A DNA stretch of 64,000 bases from Salminus brasiliensis (taxonomy: Eukaryota > Chordata > Actinopteri > Characiformes > Bryconidae): the NCBI RefSeq assembly GCF_030463535.1, contig NC_132881.1:41203973-41267972 (forward strand), read 5' to 3'. The notes beneath the pieces are model-generated. The model saw nothing but the letters and a program-made list of their open reading frames with translations, ran no database searches and was not told the origin of the DNA. Shown here one piece after another: positions 48,246 to 61,200 of the stretch; position 1 is the first letter of the stretch; each line of letters starts with the position of its first letter. The position numbers and the translations under genes were made by a program.

Positions 48246-49810
48246 TCAGGTGATCTCCATTTCACTAACTGTGACCCTTGACCTTTTTTAAAAGAGGTCA
48301 GTCGCTTTTATTTATTTTTATAAACTGACATTGACTTTGTAGAAATCTGTTTACACTTTGTCATTAAAGAGGTTTTTGTTGCCATGTAATGTTTGGGGGA
48401 AAAAAAGATAAATTATATTGACCGTGATTCCATTTATAAAAAAAATAAAAGGGTAAAAACATCCAAGGGGTGAATACTTGTTATAGTATAGTATAGTATA
48501 GTACAGTCTATTCTTGTTATAGACACAGCTAAGCCCCTACTTGTTCCCTGGTCTCCGAGGTGGCTGTTGCTCTAGGTGTGTGTGCTGCGGTTGCTACAGA
48601 TGGGTCAAATGCAGAGGCTGAATTTTGTTGACAATAAAAATAACTATTATTTTTTTTTCAAATAACGTTTATATTGTCATATAATGTTTATATTGTAATC
48701 ATTTGATTATGCAAACACAATTGTTGTTTAATTGGAGTTAAATGGTGTTATTTGATACCTGTGTAGTCATGTAGTGCAGTCATCAGCAGAACACAGAAGT
48801 TAACGTAGCTTAAATGTTTTGAACAGCTGATTTCAATTGTAGGTGTATTTCATTTGTAGCACTATAAAACCCCATTACTGTACTTGTAGTACCCATACAC
48901 ACTAATTCCAGATTAAACTTTACTGCATCTAATGCTCTTGGTGCAGGTTGAGATATTCTTATGCAGGGGTAAATTGTGAATGTTGTCATTTACATTAGTT
49001 TTACATGTAGTCTCCAAAAAGTAGTGGCAGTCCTCTCCAAAAGGTGGTGCTAGTGAACAACAGTAAACTGCAGAGAGCAGCCTCATTATTCAGGTTGTCA
49101 AATAAGTATGTGTGTCTGTGTATATTTGGACTTGACTGGGCAAAAACCTGGAGTGGGTTTGTCAGTTTTTTGTAAACAGATTAAATGCACTACAGTGGTT
49201 AAATATGGGCCAGTTTACTTGATGTTTAGAGTAGTATAAATAAGTGACGGACTATGTGCAAATATTTTGAACAAATATTAATTAAATAATAATAGTGTGC
49301 ACACATATATGATATTCCACATCTGAAGAACTTTGAATTGAACTTTTTCATCTCCTTTAATGTTCATTTAAAATGCAATTTAATATGAACTAACATTTTA
49401 GCCTTATTACTTCATGTAACTGGACATACCGGACATGAAACGTCTTCTGATTGTTGATTGCATTGTTGTGCACCAGTGGGTGGGGAAAAATTACATATAT
49501 AGCACCATTAATATCGAATTTAATGTATATCATGTAGAGAAAGCATTCAGCTAGATCCTCGTAGATGCTCTGTGAAAAGAGGCTTTTATATTGGACATAT
49601 TAAACAAGGAGCCTTTTTTTAGGTGATACAGGAGCATTATAGGAGGTACAGGAGTATTTTGTGCCACAATGGCGGTACAGGACCAGCTTCTTTCAATGAT
49701 CTATCACTCTGCTGAACTCCACACTACATTGTTAAACAATATTGCCCATATACTGCCCATGTACTGCATATACTGTGTGTGTATAGTGACGTATACTTTG
49801 ATGTATATAT
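48246..49810. other. Intronic/intergenic sequence
   Basis: AT-rich, with a short tatag repeat at 48481-48500. No exon recognised. Confidence 0.6.
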
Positions 49811-50215
49811 ACACTATATAGACAAAAGTATTGGCACATCTGTTTAATCATTTTTTTAAAATAAGAGTTTATATTGCTTTTGTTGGAGTAACTGTCTCTA
49901 CTGTCCGGGAAAGGCTTTCTACTAGATTGTTAAGCAATGCCAGAGGTTTTGATTGCATTAAGCAACAAAAGCATTGTTGAGGTCAGGATGTTGGATGATC
50001 GCCACCCCACCCCATCCACAACTCTCCTTATCTTATCTCTGCTCAACTTATCCCAAAAGTATTGGACGGAGCAGTATCCATCATTCTTAAGAACACAGTT
50101 GTGCTGCTCCACAGCATAATACCCTGCATGGGCTTTATACCTCTTTATACTCCTCTAGCCCAGCTGTGTGTGCATTTGCACATATTTTTTTACCAATGGG
50201 TGCAACTTAGCTGAA
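49811..50215 (+). mobile_element. MITE family copy
   Basis: Starts cactatatagacaaaagtat just after TA and carries the family interior, ending within gtgtgcatttgcacat and caatgggtgcaactta. It lies 160 bases before the plus-strand MS4A start codon. Confidence 0.75.
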
Positions 50216-50376
50216 TTCACTTCTGGTAGATGTGAACTGCATAATATTGCTTTTTACATGTACTGCAAATGATGAATTGCCATTGTAAGGAAAGCTGTGG
50301 GGACTGCTTTTCTCATTAATTAATATTCTTACCAACAACAAGTGCTCAGTGTCACTCCTAATGGTTCTCTTTTAAG

Positions 50377-53300
50377 ATGATGTCTGCCACCCAGTCCGAG
50401 CCTACAGGGATTGGTCCCCCCAGATTGCATCGGCTGTTTCGATTCTATGATCCCGAGGTGTTGGCGGTGAGTGATTGATAACTTTAATTATAAGTATACT
50501 GTGTAATATTTTTGTATGATTGGACTCTATCTGTGATGGACATTCAAAATGTGTGCTGTTTCTCTGTTGTAGGTGATGACGATATTAATTGGGCTATTCC
50601 AAGTACTCCTGGCATTTCCAGCTTACTTCTTGAGCGAGGATATCCGTGTGTTTTATTTGTGCCCAGTCTTAGTTGGAGCAATGGTATGTTTCTTTTTTGT
50701 TTAAATGACTTATTAGTAATATAACTAATTTATGACTCGTTTATAATATAAATGCAGGTCTATTTAAAGCTTGATTTGAGGGCAGGGATGCAAAGAGGTG
50801 CTATCCCCCTGTTTTAAGAAAATGACACCTTGACTTCCATGTAGGAGAACCACAACCAAAATATATTTGTCAGAAATATTCTCTTCTCTTTCAGATGTAA
50901 AAAATATCTAATAAAAGAAAATGTGTGAACAAGCAGTTTATCTGGGTAAATTTAACTAAAGACATTATTTGCATTAAACAATGCCAAGCAGTAGTTTACT
51001 TTAGATCAACAAAAGCAATAGTTTACATCAGTTTCCATTTCAAAAACACTTCAGATCAACTGCTCTTTTTACAGTATAGTCAGTCACAGTCAATATCTCA
51101 AAATGAGTTGGAAATTTGATCTGAATATTGTGGTCCAAGCAATCAAAAAATCTAAGTACACTTACCTGAATCACCATCTTCTGTGTGTTTTTTTATCCAA
51201 ACTCCACAGAGTTTGCGACACTATTTTTATACCTATGATATTTAATGTGTACAAGCTACAATCACGAAACGTATATATCTAGTAAAATCGTATGTGTCTT
51301 GATGATAATAATCCTGTATTATCGCCTCCGTCCAGCATGTGGCTGTAGGATCGTGTGCATTTGTATGTGAAAGATCTCCCAGCAGGCAATGGGTAAGTAT
51401 GAATTTTTATTAAACCAAATTCAGGAATTTATGAAGTTATTTACATTACATGTACAGTAGCTCTGGGGTCTAAAGGTCAGAGGCCATTAATGAAAATGTA
51501 AAATTTCATTACAAATGATTAGCAGAAAACTAATTTGAATTAAAATATTGAATGTTTGAAACTTTAGCATGAATTTCAGAATTTTTGCATCTGGCGTGTT
51601 TTGAAGCAGTTGAACAATGGCTGCAAAGGGATTAGCTTAACAAATGTCTGAGCATAAGCTTCAATGGAACGGCAAAAAAAAATCCTGACCTGTTTGAACA
51701 AAGGCATTGACACAATCAATGTCAGAAACCTGCTTAAATTTGAAGAACCATTTATTTATCAGATATATGCTTTTGCATCAGATGTGTGCTTAAATGTGCT
51801 TTTGCAAGATTTGTACTTTACTCGAGTATTACTGAAATCGGTTTCTTCGGGCTCAGAGGGGTCCAATGGACTAAGATGCTTCTTCTATGAACTGAGGATC
51901 ACTGATATAAATCTCAGGTCATCAGCAGCCTGAGTCAGAGAAAGCACAATTGGCCTTGCTCTCTCAGGGGTGGGTTGATGGCACATGCCTCGTAGTGTAA
52001 TATTGGTCAGCACGGTTCCTAGTGATGCTGCATCAGCAGCAATTTGTAAAAGAGGCAGTGCACTGATAAAAGTATAAGATCCCTGAGTTCCTCAGTTTGA
52101 AACTGTGGAGAAATCTCTTAAGGTGCTTTGAGGAACCTTTCAGAAAAGATGTTCAGAAGAAAAAAGGTTCCTTGAAGGATCTTATACTTTTAACAATATG
52201 GCTGGCTTCACATGTGGATGAAAACGTGCTAGTCTTCACTCTCCAAGAGTTGGGGGCATTGCTAGTGATAGGGGGAGTTCACATGAATGGGGATTTGGCT
52301 TCCAAAGAAATAAAATATAAAAAAAAAAAAAGAACTTTGATGAATTATCGATTTCATTTAGACGTTAGACCAGGAAATTTTTTCATTCTCTTTTGCCAGT
52401 CATTGGAGTTGTCACACATTTAAAATTAATGTTTTTGTTAAGATATTCAATCTAATTTATATCAGTGTAAAAATTTAAGTTTCACCATATCACACACCTT
52501 CAGACAAATAAAAACAAAACTATGTGTTTGTTAAAACATTCACTTTTACTTGTAGGTATGTTACTATGTTTAAATGTGGTAAACAAAAGTGATCCAAGTC
52601 AGATACATTTTCATCCTGTGTAGGTTTTCCATCAAAATTTTGGTGACGAGTCAAAAATATTGGTTAAATACTGCTAAATACGAGTAAACATTTTATATCA
52701 TAAGCCCACTAGTGCCAACCTCAACAAAGTACTCCAAACAAAGGCGAAAGCTTTGTCAATTGAGGTTAGTAAAGTTTTTTGGTAGTTGTAAGGTACGATT
52801 TCAGTAGCTGTGTTTTAGCTTTTGTAAAACTGCACAGCAGTTTTAGCCTAATTGTAGGGATGTAGCAAAAATGTGTTATATAAAGAATTCAAAGGTGTCC
52901 AGCAGGAAAAGAACGTACATATCACACATATCAGGTTTGCACCACTTTAGTTTACAACAGCAAATTTGAAAATGTATTTAATTTTTCACTGAGCTTAGAC
53001 CCAGAGCTCGTAATATAGGTACAGTGTTCGAATTGAGTGATATCAAGCTGTTTAGTCCTTTACCTTGTATGTCCAATGAACTTTAATCTCTTCTTAGTTA
53101 GTCTGGAGGAAGGTTATATGGGACAGGTGAAGGTTACTGAGCTGGCGACTGATTAAAAAAACAGAGGACTGGCAAATATTACAGAGTCAAATAATATATA
53201 CCAAAACAGTGTGTTGTGCTAAAATTGTGTGTTTTCTCTTCCCCCCAGCTGAAAAAATGCCTGTATTCAACTTTCGGTGGCCTGTTGTTAGGATTTGGTG

Positions 53301-53655
53301 CAATCATCATGTATGGCTACGCAGCCAACAGTATTACATACTTTGAATCCTGTAAACCAGAAGAGCTCAGTGACATTTCAGAAGATTACCACTGTCCACG
53401 AGATGCATTTGTTGTAAGTAGACATTGGTGTTATTGAGCAACCTGTGTGTTATATTATGTAAATAATATTATGTAAATAATTTTAGAATATTATATATAT
53501 ATATATATATATATGTATATTTAAACCTGTCCTATTTTTCTCTGCAGGGCTTTTTCAGGGAGTATACGCTGCTGATGGCAATCTATGCTGTAGTGGCTCT
53601 CATTCTTCAGTTTTTCCTGTCAATATCAGCCATAAAAGGTCTGAAAAGAAACTGA
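50377..53655 (+). CDS. MS4A family four-span membrane protein (plus-strand gene)
   Basis: Five coding exons, 50377-50466, 50573-50683, 51336-51392, 53249-53413 and 53548-53655, all phase 0, give 176 residues. Four hydrophobic spans are clear: VMTILIGLFQVLLAFPAYFL, LCPVLVGAM-HVAVGSCAFV, STFGGLLLGFGAIIMYGYA and LLMAIYAVVALILQFFLSIS. The loop between spans 3 and 4 holds two cysteines (ESC and YHC), usual for MS4A extracellular loops. Exon sizes of 37 and 19 codons equal those of the minus-strand MS4A gene, a strong sign of common descent. The tails are short: about 30 residues before span 1 and six after span 4. Two ATGs stand in tandem at the start; the first is used here. A TMEM176-like relative is the alternative family; exact orthology is unclear. 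Confidence 0.85.
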
Positions 53656-55538
53656 AATACACGTGTCTATATATAATCTAAATATAATCAAATATACACG
53701 AGTAACAAACTGATCATAATAATTTTTTTTTGTCTCAGAATGTACATATGAATGTAGACTAATAGCTACACTTACAACTTTACACAGAGTAGAATCCCAA
53801 AAATTTTGATTTTGTTTCACTTGATTTACTGTATTAATGGAGTTCGTTATAAGTATACACAGTACATAGACCAGTCATTCTATCAATTTGGTGCCAAATG
53901 GTGCAGCATGCTAAGTTGATTTTTGTTCATGTGAAGAGAGCACTGTTTTTTGTCCTCCTATTATATATTGGTACACATTTGTATTTCAGTATTTTCATAC
54001 AAAATAAGATTGACACTGAACTTGTGAGAGGTTTTATCCATCAGGTCATGTGACAGAGCATTATTTGATGGTTAAGTAAGTTGGTGTGATGGGATGGAAA
54101 AGTCAAATTTGAGGATACTGGAAGGACAGAATAAATTGTACTTGTGAATGAATTCATGTTTTTGTAATGTACAAAAGGAAATACAGCTAACCATGACAGA
54201 GGTTAGACATTCATACATTTGTTCAATCATTTTTATAGAACTTCAATGATTGTGTATAGAGAGTAAAACTTAAAAAAAAAAAACTTTTTTACCTGTAAAA
54301 AGGTAAAACTTTTCACTTTTTGCTTTTCCCTACATTTCTACGTTTCTCACATTGCACCAATTGTTGTTGAGTTAAATGGTGCTTTTCTAATGGAATGACA
54401 CACACCCAGATTACTCTTCTGTCATATTCCATATAAAGAAGCAAATTGAGAAGCTCATTAGAGCATCATAATGGAGTAACTAAACGCTGAGCTGTGTATA
54501 TTCACCATCCTATGACCGGAAACACTTGTCATTTTATAGTTATTCAATAAAAACAAACACACTATACATTGCCATTTTATAAACAGGATATCAGAAGGCA
54601 TTTTATATTTTATATGCTATTTTATTGTTTCTGAAGAAACAAGAAGTTATTAAATGATATTGACTATAATTTTCTGTTTATAGTGATTTATTGTCATGTA
54701 ATATAAAAATTATAAATTATTTTAAAATTATTATAAAATTAATTCAACACTTCCAGATCTAAGCCGTTCTGGTTGATGAATTTATTTTATTTTAGAATCA
54801 TCTGCAGCTCATCCTTGTTTTGGGAATTTGAGCAGGTGAGCCGTGCATAAAAGGTAAATCAACTGTGCCACTGAGTCAAGCCTTTTGGGCCTATTTGATT
54901 GCCCACATTTATGACCCTGACATGTCAAAATAACAAGATACTTTATCGTAATTACAAGAAGTTCTATGTCATAACTACAACGTCATGTTTATGATGTATT
55001 GCATAATAAGTTACTTTCTCGTACTTACAATATGTCATATGTCGGAATTATGAAATGTGTAATGTAATGTAATATAATATTTCATACAATTTTTTCTCCT
55101 CATAATTATGAGAAAAATACGTCCATGATTAGGAGATGTGTGATTCTTACTTAACTTAATGTCTCAGAATATAAAGATATTTTCTCATTTGTAGTGACAC
55201 CCAAACTCAGAAAGTCTTCTCTAATGGATGACATATAATAACGAGATATTGTTTTATAATAACGAGATTATGAATATGTTATTTTATATTTACGACATAG
55301 GTCGTTTTGAACCATGTTATTTCATAAGATATTTTCTCATAGTCAAAAGATGCTCTGTGTCATAATTACACGTCATTTTTATCACATAATCAGATATTTT
55401 ATCATAATTACAAGCTGTTCTTTGATGTTTCTCACTTTTTTTTTTTTTGTAAACTAACAAAGACAAGCCAAAACTCAGAAAGGCTAGTCTCATCGAATAT
55501 ATATATATATATATATTCGATGAGACTAGCCTTTCTGA

Positions 55539-55577
<39 letters not shown>

Positions 55578-55740
55578 TATACGATATTTCCAACACAACC
55601 CCAAGTCCAATTAATAATGAGACATGATGTATAAAAATAAAAAGAATTATTAACAATAATGTTACCAACAAATATTCAAATAACCTATGTTTAAAATAAA
55701 AAATAATAATAATAACAGTCACATTTGTATGTGTATTTTA
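53656..55740. other. Intergenic region between MS4A and VPS37C
   Basis: Polyadenylation-like attcaataaaaac near 54543 may end MS4A transcripts. From 54940 to 55430 there are many ataattacgaga-like short repeats. A perfect palindrome is at 55470-55543. No gene seen. Confidence 0.6.
55470..55543. repeat. 74-bp perfect palindrome with AT core
   Basis: AAAACTCAGAAAGGCTAGTC, followed by TCATCGAAT, an AT core and the exact complement. A further TA run follows to 55575. Confidence 0.88.
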
Positions 55741-55779
55741 AAAATATGATAATTAATGCAGTGAAGGGTTAATGGAAAA

Positions 55780-56570
55780 CCATCCGGTTCACAGCGGCGT
55801 CCTCCCTGCTGGCCTGCAGCGAATGGAACATTCCCGTCACTGTGGGCTTTCCCACCAGCCCGGCGATACCACGGCGAACAGCGGCTGTTTACAATTTCAC
55901 ATCGCTACCGTTACATCTTTGGACGTGGGTTTTATATATCACACACTAAACTGCTTCTTATTTCTATGAAAATATCTTCCTAATTCCATAAAGCAGCGCG
56001 TTATTTGCTGTTATGCTTAAATAACCCGATTCAGCGTTTCCGCGCCCCCCCCGGCAGAGCGCGGCAGTGGAAGTAACCCAAACATGGCGGCGGTATCTGT
56101 CAGCAAGAAGTGAAACTTTGGCTCAAGAGAGTGAATAATTCGCGTCTAACACCCGTGTTTGTGCTCGCTGTCGTCGCTCTGACACTCGTCTTGTCGTTTC
56201 GTTGACCTCCGTTCGTGTGCTTCTTGTGGAGCTCCTGGTTCAGGGGGGTTTGTCAGTGGGTGTTTTCGCTAGCTAGCTCAGTGGAGAACAGAAGAAGCTC
56301 CAGTCTAAGTTAGGATAGCTGGCTTACGGTGCGGCGGCGAGACCCTTTCCCTGCCCGGTTTAGGTGACCAGGACTTTCCGATTAGTCGCTCATTTGGCCC
56401 GTTTATCAGCTCTGAGACATTCAAGGGCGTGTGAGGTTGTTTACGACCGAGGACGACGCTTCTGTGCTCCTTCCCTGAACGTCCCTGGCCTCCAATTAAT
56501 GTGGATGTTTTTCGATGTGCTCCCGACCGCAAGGCGTTTGATTTGCTAGCACCATGTGAGTAATTTATGA
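55780..56570 (+). promoter_or_regulatory. CpG-rich promoter and noncoding first exon of the VPS37C-like gene
   Basis: A segment dense in CG dinucleotides, with an aacatggcggcgg motif near 56092 typical of housekeeping promoters (YY1-like core). A donor at about 56556 (CACCAT then gtgagtaa) fits splicing to the acceptor before 57075. The transcription start is not determined. Confidence 0.6.
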
Positions 56571-56918
56571 TCAGGATGACCGTGTGAAAGCAGTACATGG
56601 TGTTAATGGCTGGTTTGATAACCGTAGACACGCTTGTTGTTATTGTGCACCTGTTATCGAGTGGTCTGGGTGAACACTTGCTCCTGTAAACATGTCAGGA
56701 AGCCCAGCATTACAGGTTCAGACTGAAGGTAACAACAGTGGTTCAGACTGGCTTCCTAAACCTGAACAAAAACTCAGAGATGTTTGAAGATTAAACTTGG
56801 TTGGTGTCTATTCATATTTATTAAAGCTTACAAGACCCATGTTGTGTGCTCTGAGTCGAAAGAGAAAGCCAGTCTCTGTGTGTGTTTGCATAATTAATAA
56901 AGATAATCTCTGTAATTT

Positions 56919-56920
<2 letters not shown>

Positions 56921-56972
<52 letters not shown>

Positions 56973-56985
56973 ATATATATAGACA
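56921..56985. repeat. TA microsatellite
   Basis: A long TA run in intron 1 of the VPS37C-like gene. Confidence 0.95.
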
Positions 56986-57090
56986 TATTATAGGTATGTA
57001 ATCGGTTTGGGATTTAATTGACACTGAATGAATTCATAAAACCCTGTTTTGGTTTAACCTTTTTTGATTGACAGCTGTCCTGGCAAATCA

Positions 57091-58795
57091 ATGGAGAAAC
57101 TTCAGGATCTCAGCCAATCCGAGTTACAGGATTTGCTGGAAAACTCAGAGCGGGTGGAGTCGATGGCACTGGAGTCTGATGAGGTGAGATTTCTGAGATT
57201 TCTCGGTTTTGAAATGCACCACATTTCTTAATGTGTCAGCCTTGTGCTGATCTTATGAAATTCTTATGAAATTCAGAGTTCCTAGTTTGTTTTTTGCTGA
57301 ATTGGTACTTAAAGTGTCATCAGAGTCCACCTTCATCTGCAATAGTTTAGCTTCAGCATCAGTTTTAGTCTCATTTCTCAAGTGTTTTTATCTCAGTGCC
57401 TCAGATGAGGATACAAAGTGTGTAAATTCAGTCAAACTACCTGGGTGGTTGTAGATGTCTATGTAAAGCCAGACAATGTCACGTGTAATGATGCCCATCT
57501 TTCCTGTTTTGAAAGGACATGCCTCAGAGCTTCTCTATTTCTGCCAAATAAGTTCTAGCACTGTGATGAAAGATAAGAAGGTGAAGTGTTTGTGGAGCTT
57601 GTTATTTCGATAATGGGTCTGTGTAATTCAGTTAAAGGCATGTCTATTAGTTGTATATTTAAGTAAGATGGGTCAAATTCACCTGTGTCAGTCAGAGGTG
57701 AGCATGTAGCTGTAGATAAACTTCCCTCCAACAGCTGTCTGTTTGCATTCATTTGTGGTTTGTGTTTTGTTTTGGCCTCTTAAACTCTGAGAGTGTCAGA
57801 TGTCAGTTCAACTATCCGTGAGAATAAACTGTATTATATAAAAATGTTAATGTAATAAATATGTTAATAAATATAAATTGAAACTAAAATACTATGGCAT
57901 GGTTTTATGATAGAAACATTGCTAATAAACCACAAATTACAATTATCAGTAGTTGTTAATAGTTGTGTATAATTGAAAAATGTTTGTCAGGTTCTTAAAT
58001 GTCAACTGTAAAAACGTTGTGAAACTTGAACATGACATGAAAAGGTAACAGTAAACATGATATTGCACCATTAGTGGGACTCCCTTTGACCTTTTATGGA
58101 TGAGTTAAAAAGATTGGAGATCTCTCTCTGATCTTGATTAAAATACTTTGATTCAAAGCGCTGCTGCACTTTCCATGTCCATTGGTACAACCAACGTAAA
58201 GCTAGAACAAAAGCTGATACAGACGTAAGTAAGTAAAGTCTGTTCAATTTGAAATTAGTCAAAAGTCAGGTAGGGCAGTAAATCAGGTGGTACAGCTGTA
58301 AAAAAAAAAATACCACAATATGAAATTAATCATGTTATTTAAAGCTTGGAGAATCGCTAGTGCATTTCTAAAATAGTTGTTCTGTAAAAATTTAAGATGT
58401 TTTACACTTTAAACCTTTTTCCTGTTGTCTGAGCTGATGTGTGTGTTTGTGTTTGTGTGTGTCAAATCCACTGTAAGAATTGAGTTTGGCTGTTTGCAGG
58501 TTGGCACAGGCCTCATGGAGGTGTTGATGAGGGTCTGTCTATTGTGCATTTGTGTCTGGACTTGCTGATTGTTGTCTCTTGAGTGTTAGGAATAAACTTT
58601 TACTTTCAATCTCTCCCCATTAGATCCAGAACATTCAGCTGGAAAGGGAAATGGCTCTGGCTTCCAACCGAAGCCTGGCAGAGCAGAACCTGGACATGAA
58701 ACCCAGACTGGAGCGTGAGAGAGAGCGCCTGGTGGAGAAATACGCTGAGCTGGAGGAAGTGAGGGAAAAATACAAACAGCACTGCGCACTCAGAG
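57091..58795 (+). CDS. vps37c: VPS37C-like ESCRT-I subunit, 5' part
   Basis: Two coding exons are visible, 57091-57183 and 58624-58795, encoding the first 88 residues; the second ends in phase 1 with a good donor. VPS37 subunits join TSG101, VPS28 and an MVB12/UBAP1 subunit in ESCRT-I, which sorts ubiquitinated cargo into multivesicular bodies. The protein starts MEKLQDLSQSELQDLLENSE and contains the family signature QLEREMALASNRSLAEQNL, followed by a charged helix. The MEKL start and LESDEIQNIQLEREMALASN match VPS37C better than VPS37A or D; VPS37B is the nearest alternative. The remaining Mod(r) domain and proline-rich tail were not seen before the right edge, so the gene continues beyond the window. 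Closeness to TMEM109 and MS4A supports the VPS37C call. Confidence 0.85.
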
Positions 58796-60896
58796 GTGAG
58801 GGACAGAGGAACTGAAATGGAAAAAGCAGATGAGAGTTAAGGGGAAGGAAACTACTGAGAGGTATGGAAAGTGTAGGTCAAACTTTGAAAGAAAGGAAAA
58901 AGAGAGGATTGAAAGGGCAATTCATTCAACATGTCATTAAACATGACCAACATAAAATAAAAGCTAGTGGAGTATATAAACAATGTTTACAATGTATACA
59001 GTTCAGTTTTTCCAGGACTTTCTTGTATTCAGGGGTTATTCAGTAGTATTATTTTACAGTAAAATTCTTTTTCATACATGTGTAATAGACCTCCTCTGAT
59101 GATGCATATGGTTGTGACAGTGACACTTCTCCTTTACAAACTGAGCGCTGGAGTTCTTTTTTTATAGGCTAGGCTAGTTACTGTGTACTGAATGATTCAC
59201 TTGTTAACTCCTTCGCTCTTCACAATGGCTGTTCTTGGCATCCAAATAATACAGTGAAATTCCAGAGTAATTCTAAGGAACTTTGTAGACCACTGCACCA
59301 ACTAAATGTGCATCTGAGCTGTATTGAGAGTTTTCCTTAAAAGAAGTCTTCATACCCAGCCAATCTATCTGACTCTCTCGAGAAACACCATAAAACTAGC
59401 AGCTCTGTACAATTTAAAATCAAAGGCTAATGCTGCTCATCATACAGGAAAAACTACAGACTGGTGACTGTAGATTACAGATTTTACAGGTATTACATTT
59501 TCTATTTCTCTTTTCTCTTTCTGAACTATTTAAAACATAGGGCCATATTCAACCCACAGGTGCAGTCTTTATGAAGATTCTCACACTCGCCACTGTTTTC
59601 ATATTTGAGATTTGTTCAATTTATGAAGACAATTGGATTAATCATTATAAGAGCATTACTCTTCAAACTCCTATTAGGATATTGATGAATGAGGCCCAGT
59701 ATGCTCAGGTGTACAGCTACACATAAGAAACCGATTTCAGCCTTTCATAAGTGATTAATCTTAGCATGTTTAATTTATTAACTGATTTATACGTTTTACC
59801 TGTAATTGGTAGACTTTGTGGTTTCAGTTCTTATATTGTGCAATACTGATGAGGCAGTACTCCTCCATTTTAATCACAGTATTAAGGGAGTTTACTATAT
59901 AGCAAACTGTATGGAGAAATGCCATTGATTGGCTAAATATTTATTTCGAATGGCAGAGTCCCAATGGCACTATAGCACTACTGCATATACTGCACTGTTT
60001 TGGTAGTAGGAAGTGATTTTCAGTGCAGCTATGATGGTAAGGAAACTTGGTTACATGCTTTGTTGTGAAAATAAGTGGACAAATCCACTGCTGGAATTTT
60101 TTTTTTATTAAGGCCAATTTTAAGACTCCTTGTATTTATTTGTTGAATTTTACATATTGGAAAAAAGTAAAATGTAATATACAAAATATGTAATAATTAG
60201 AAATGGACCAATCAATGTTTTTGGGGCCGATTGTCAATACAGATCGAGGGCACAGCTGGATGCAACTTTAACCTTTCCAGGCAAACTTGGTAAGGTATCG
60301 TGCAGGACTTATGTTATGGTCTGTGCACTGTTTCTCAGGATGAAAAATACTTTTTGAAATCAACTACATTTAAAACCACACACAAAATGCTGTCAAACTC
60401 CGAGCTCCAGCTTGTAGAATCCATAAATTCCTAAGCTCAACTGTGTAGCTCAGCGTGTTGTTAGCAATGTTTGCTCTCTCTGCTCATACTCGATGTACTG
60501 GGCTGAGTAATATACTCTCAGTGTGTGTCCGGTCAGTGGTTTTAAGTCTTTAATTTGCTTTCCCCAAGAGTCTTAGTTTTACATGTTTTATGTGCAAGTT
60601 TGAAAACCTGCATACAGAGCAAGGGTTCAAACACTGGATTTAATGTGTTTCTGCAGCTGTGAGTGAGGTCTGTAGTGCTTGAATGAGGAACCGCAGTGTT
60701 GTTACCTTACGCGGAGCAGCAGCAACTCGCAAAATATGGATTATATGATCTGACCAGCTTTCAGGATCGCCTAAATTTTCCTCTGATCGCCGATTGCATG
60801 TTTAGGATCAAAATTGGCCAGTACCAAAACACACCAATAGATGCTTCCATTCTACCCATAAACTGCAATTGTGCATATAAATGTGCCGAGGTGTGT
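58796..60896. other. Intron of the VPS37C-like gene
   Basis: AT-rich DNA without a recognisable exon on either strand. The missing coiled-coil exon of VPS37C was looked for and not found. Confidence 0.6.
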
Positions 60897-61200
60897 TCAC
60901 TGTTGGTAAAGGTAAAGGTGCACATATTTGTCACTGTACAGTGTACAGCAAAATGTGTCCTCCGCATTTAACCCATCTGGTAGTGAACACACACTCACAC
61001 ACACACACACATGTGTTGGGGGCAGTGAGTACACACACACACCCAGAGCGGTGGGCAGCCAACTCCAGCGCCCGGGGAGCAGAGAGGGTAAAGGGCCTTG
61101 CTCAAGGTCCCAACAGTGGCAGCTTGCCGAGCCCGGGAATCGAACCCACAACCCTGTTATCGATATCCCGGCGCTCTAACCGCTGAGCCACCACTGCCCC
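60897..61200 (-). mobile_element. tRNA-derived SINE in VPS37C intron
   Basis: On the minus strand it opens ggggcagtggtggctcagcg, with a tRNA-like A box (tggctcagcggttagagc) and B box (ggttcgattcc). The interior runs into cggtgggcagc-like complement and CA-rich sequence and ends in a tail complementary to aaatgtgtcctccgcattta. It is a Pol III-type retroposon, not a tRNA gene: the fold outside the boxes is not kept. Confidence 0.8.

Noticed and set aside
61130-61200. Possible tRNA gene on the minus strand
   Set aside because: A and B box-like motifs are present, but they head a SINE and the remaining cloverleaf arms are not kept.
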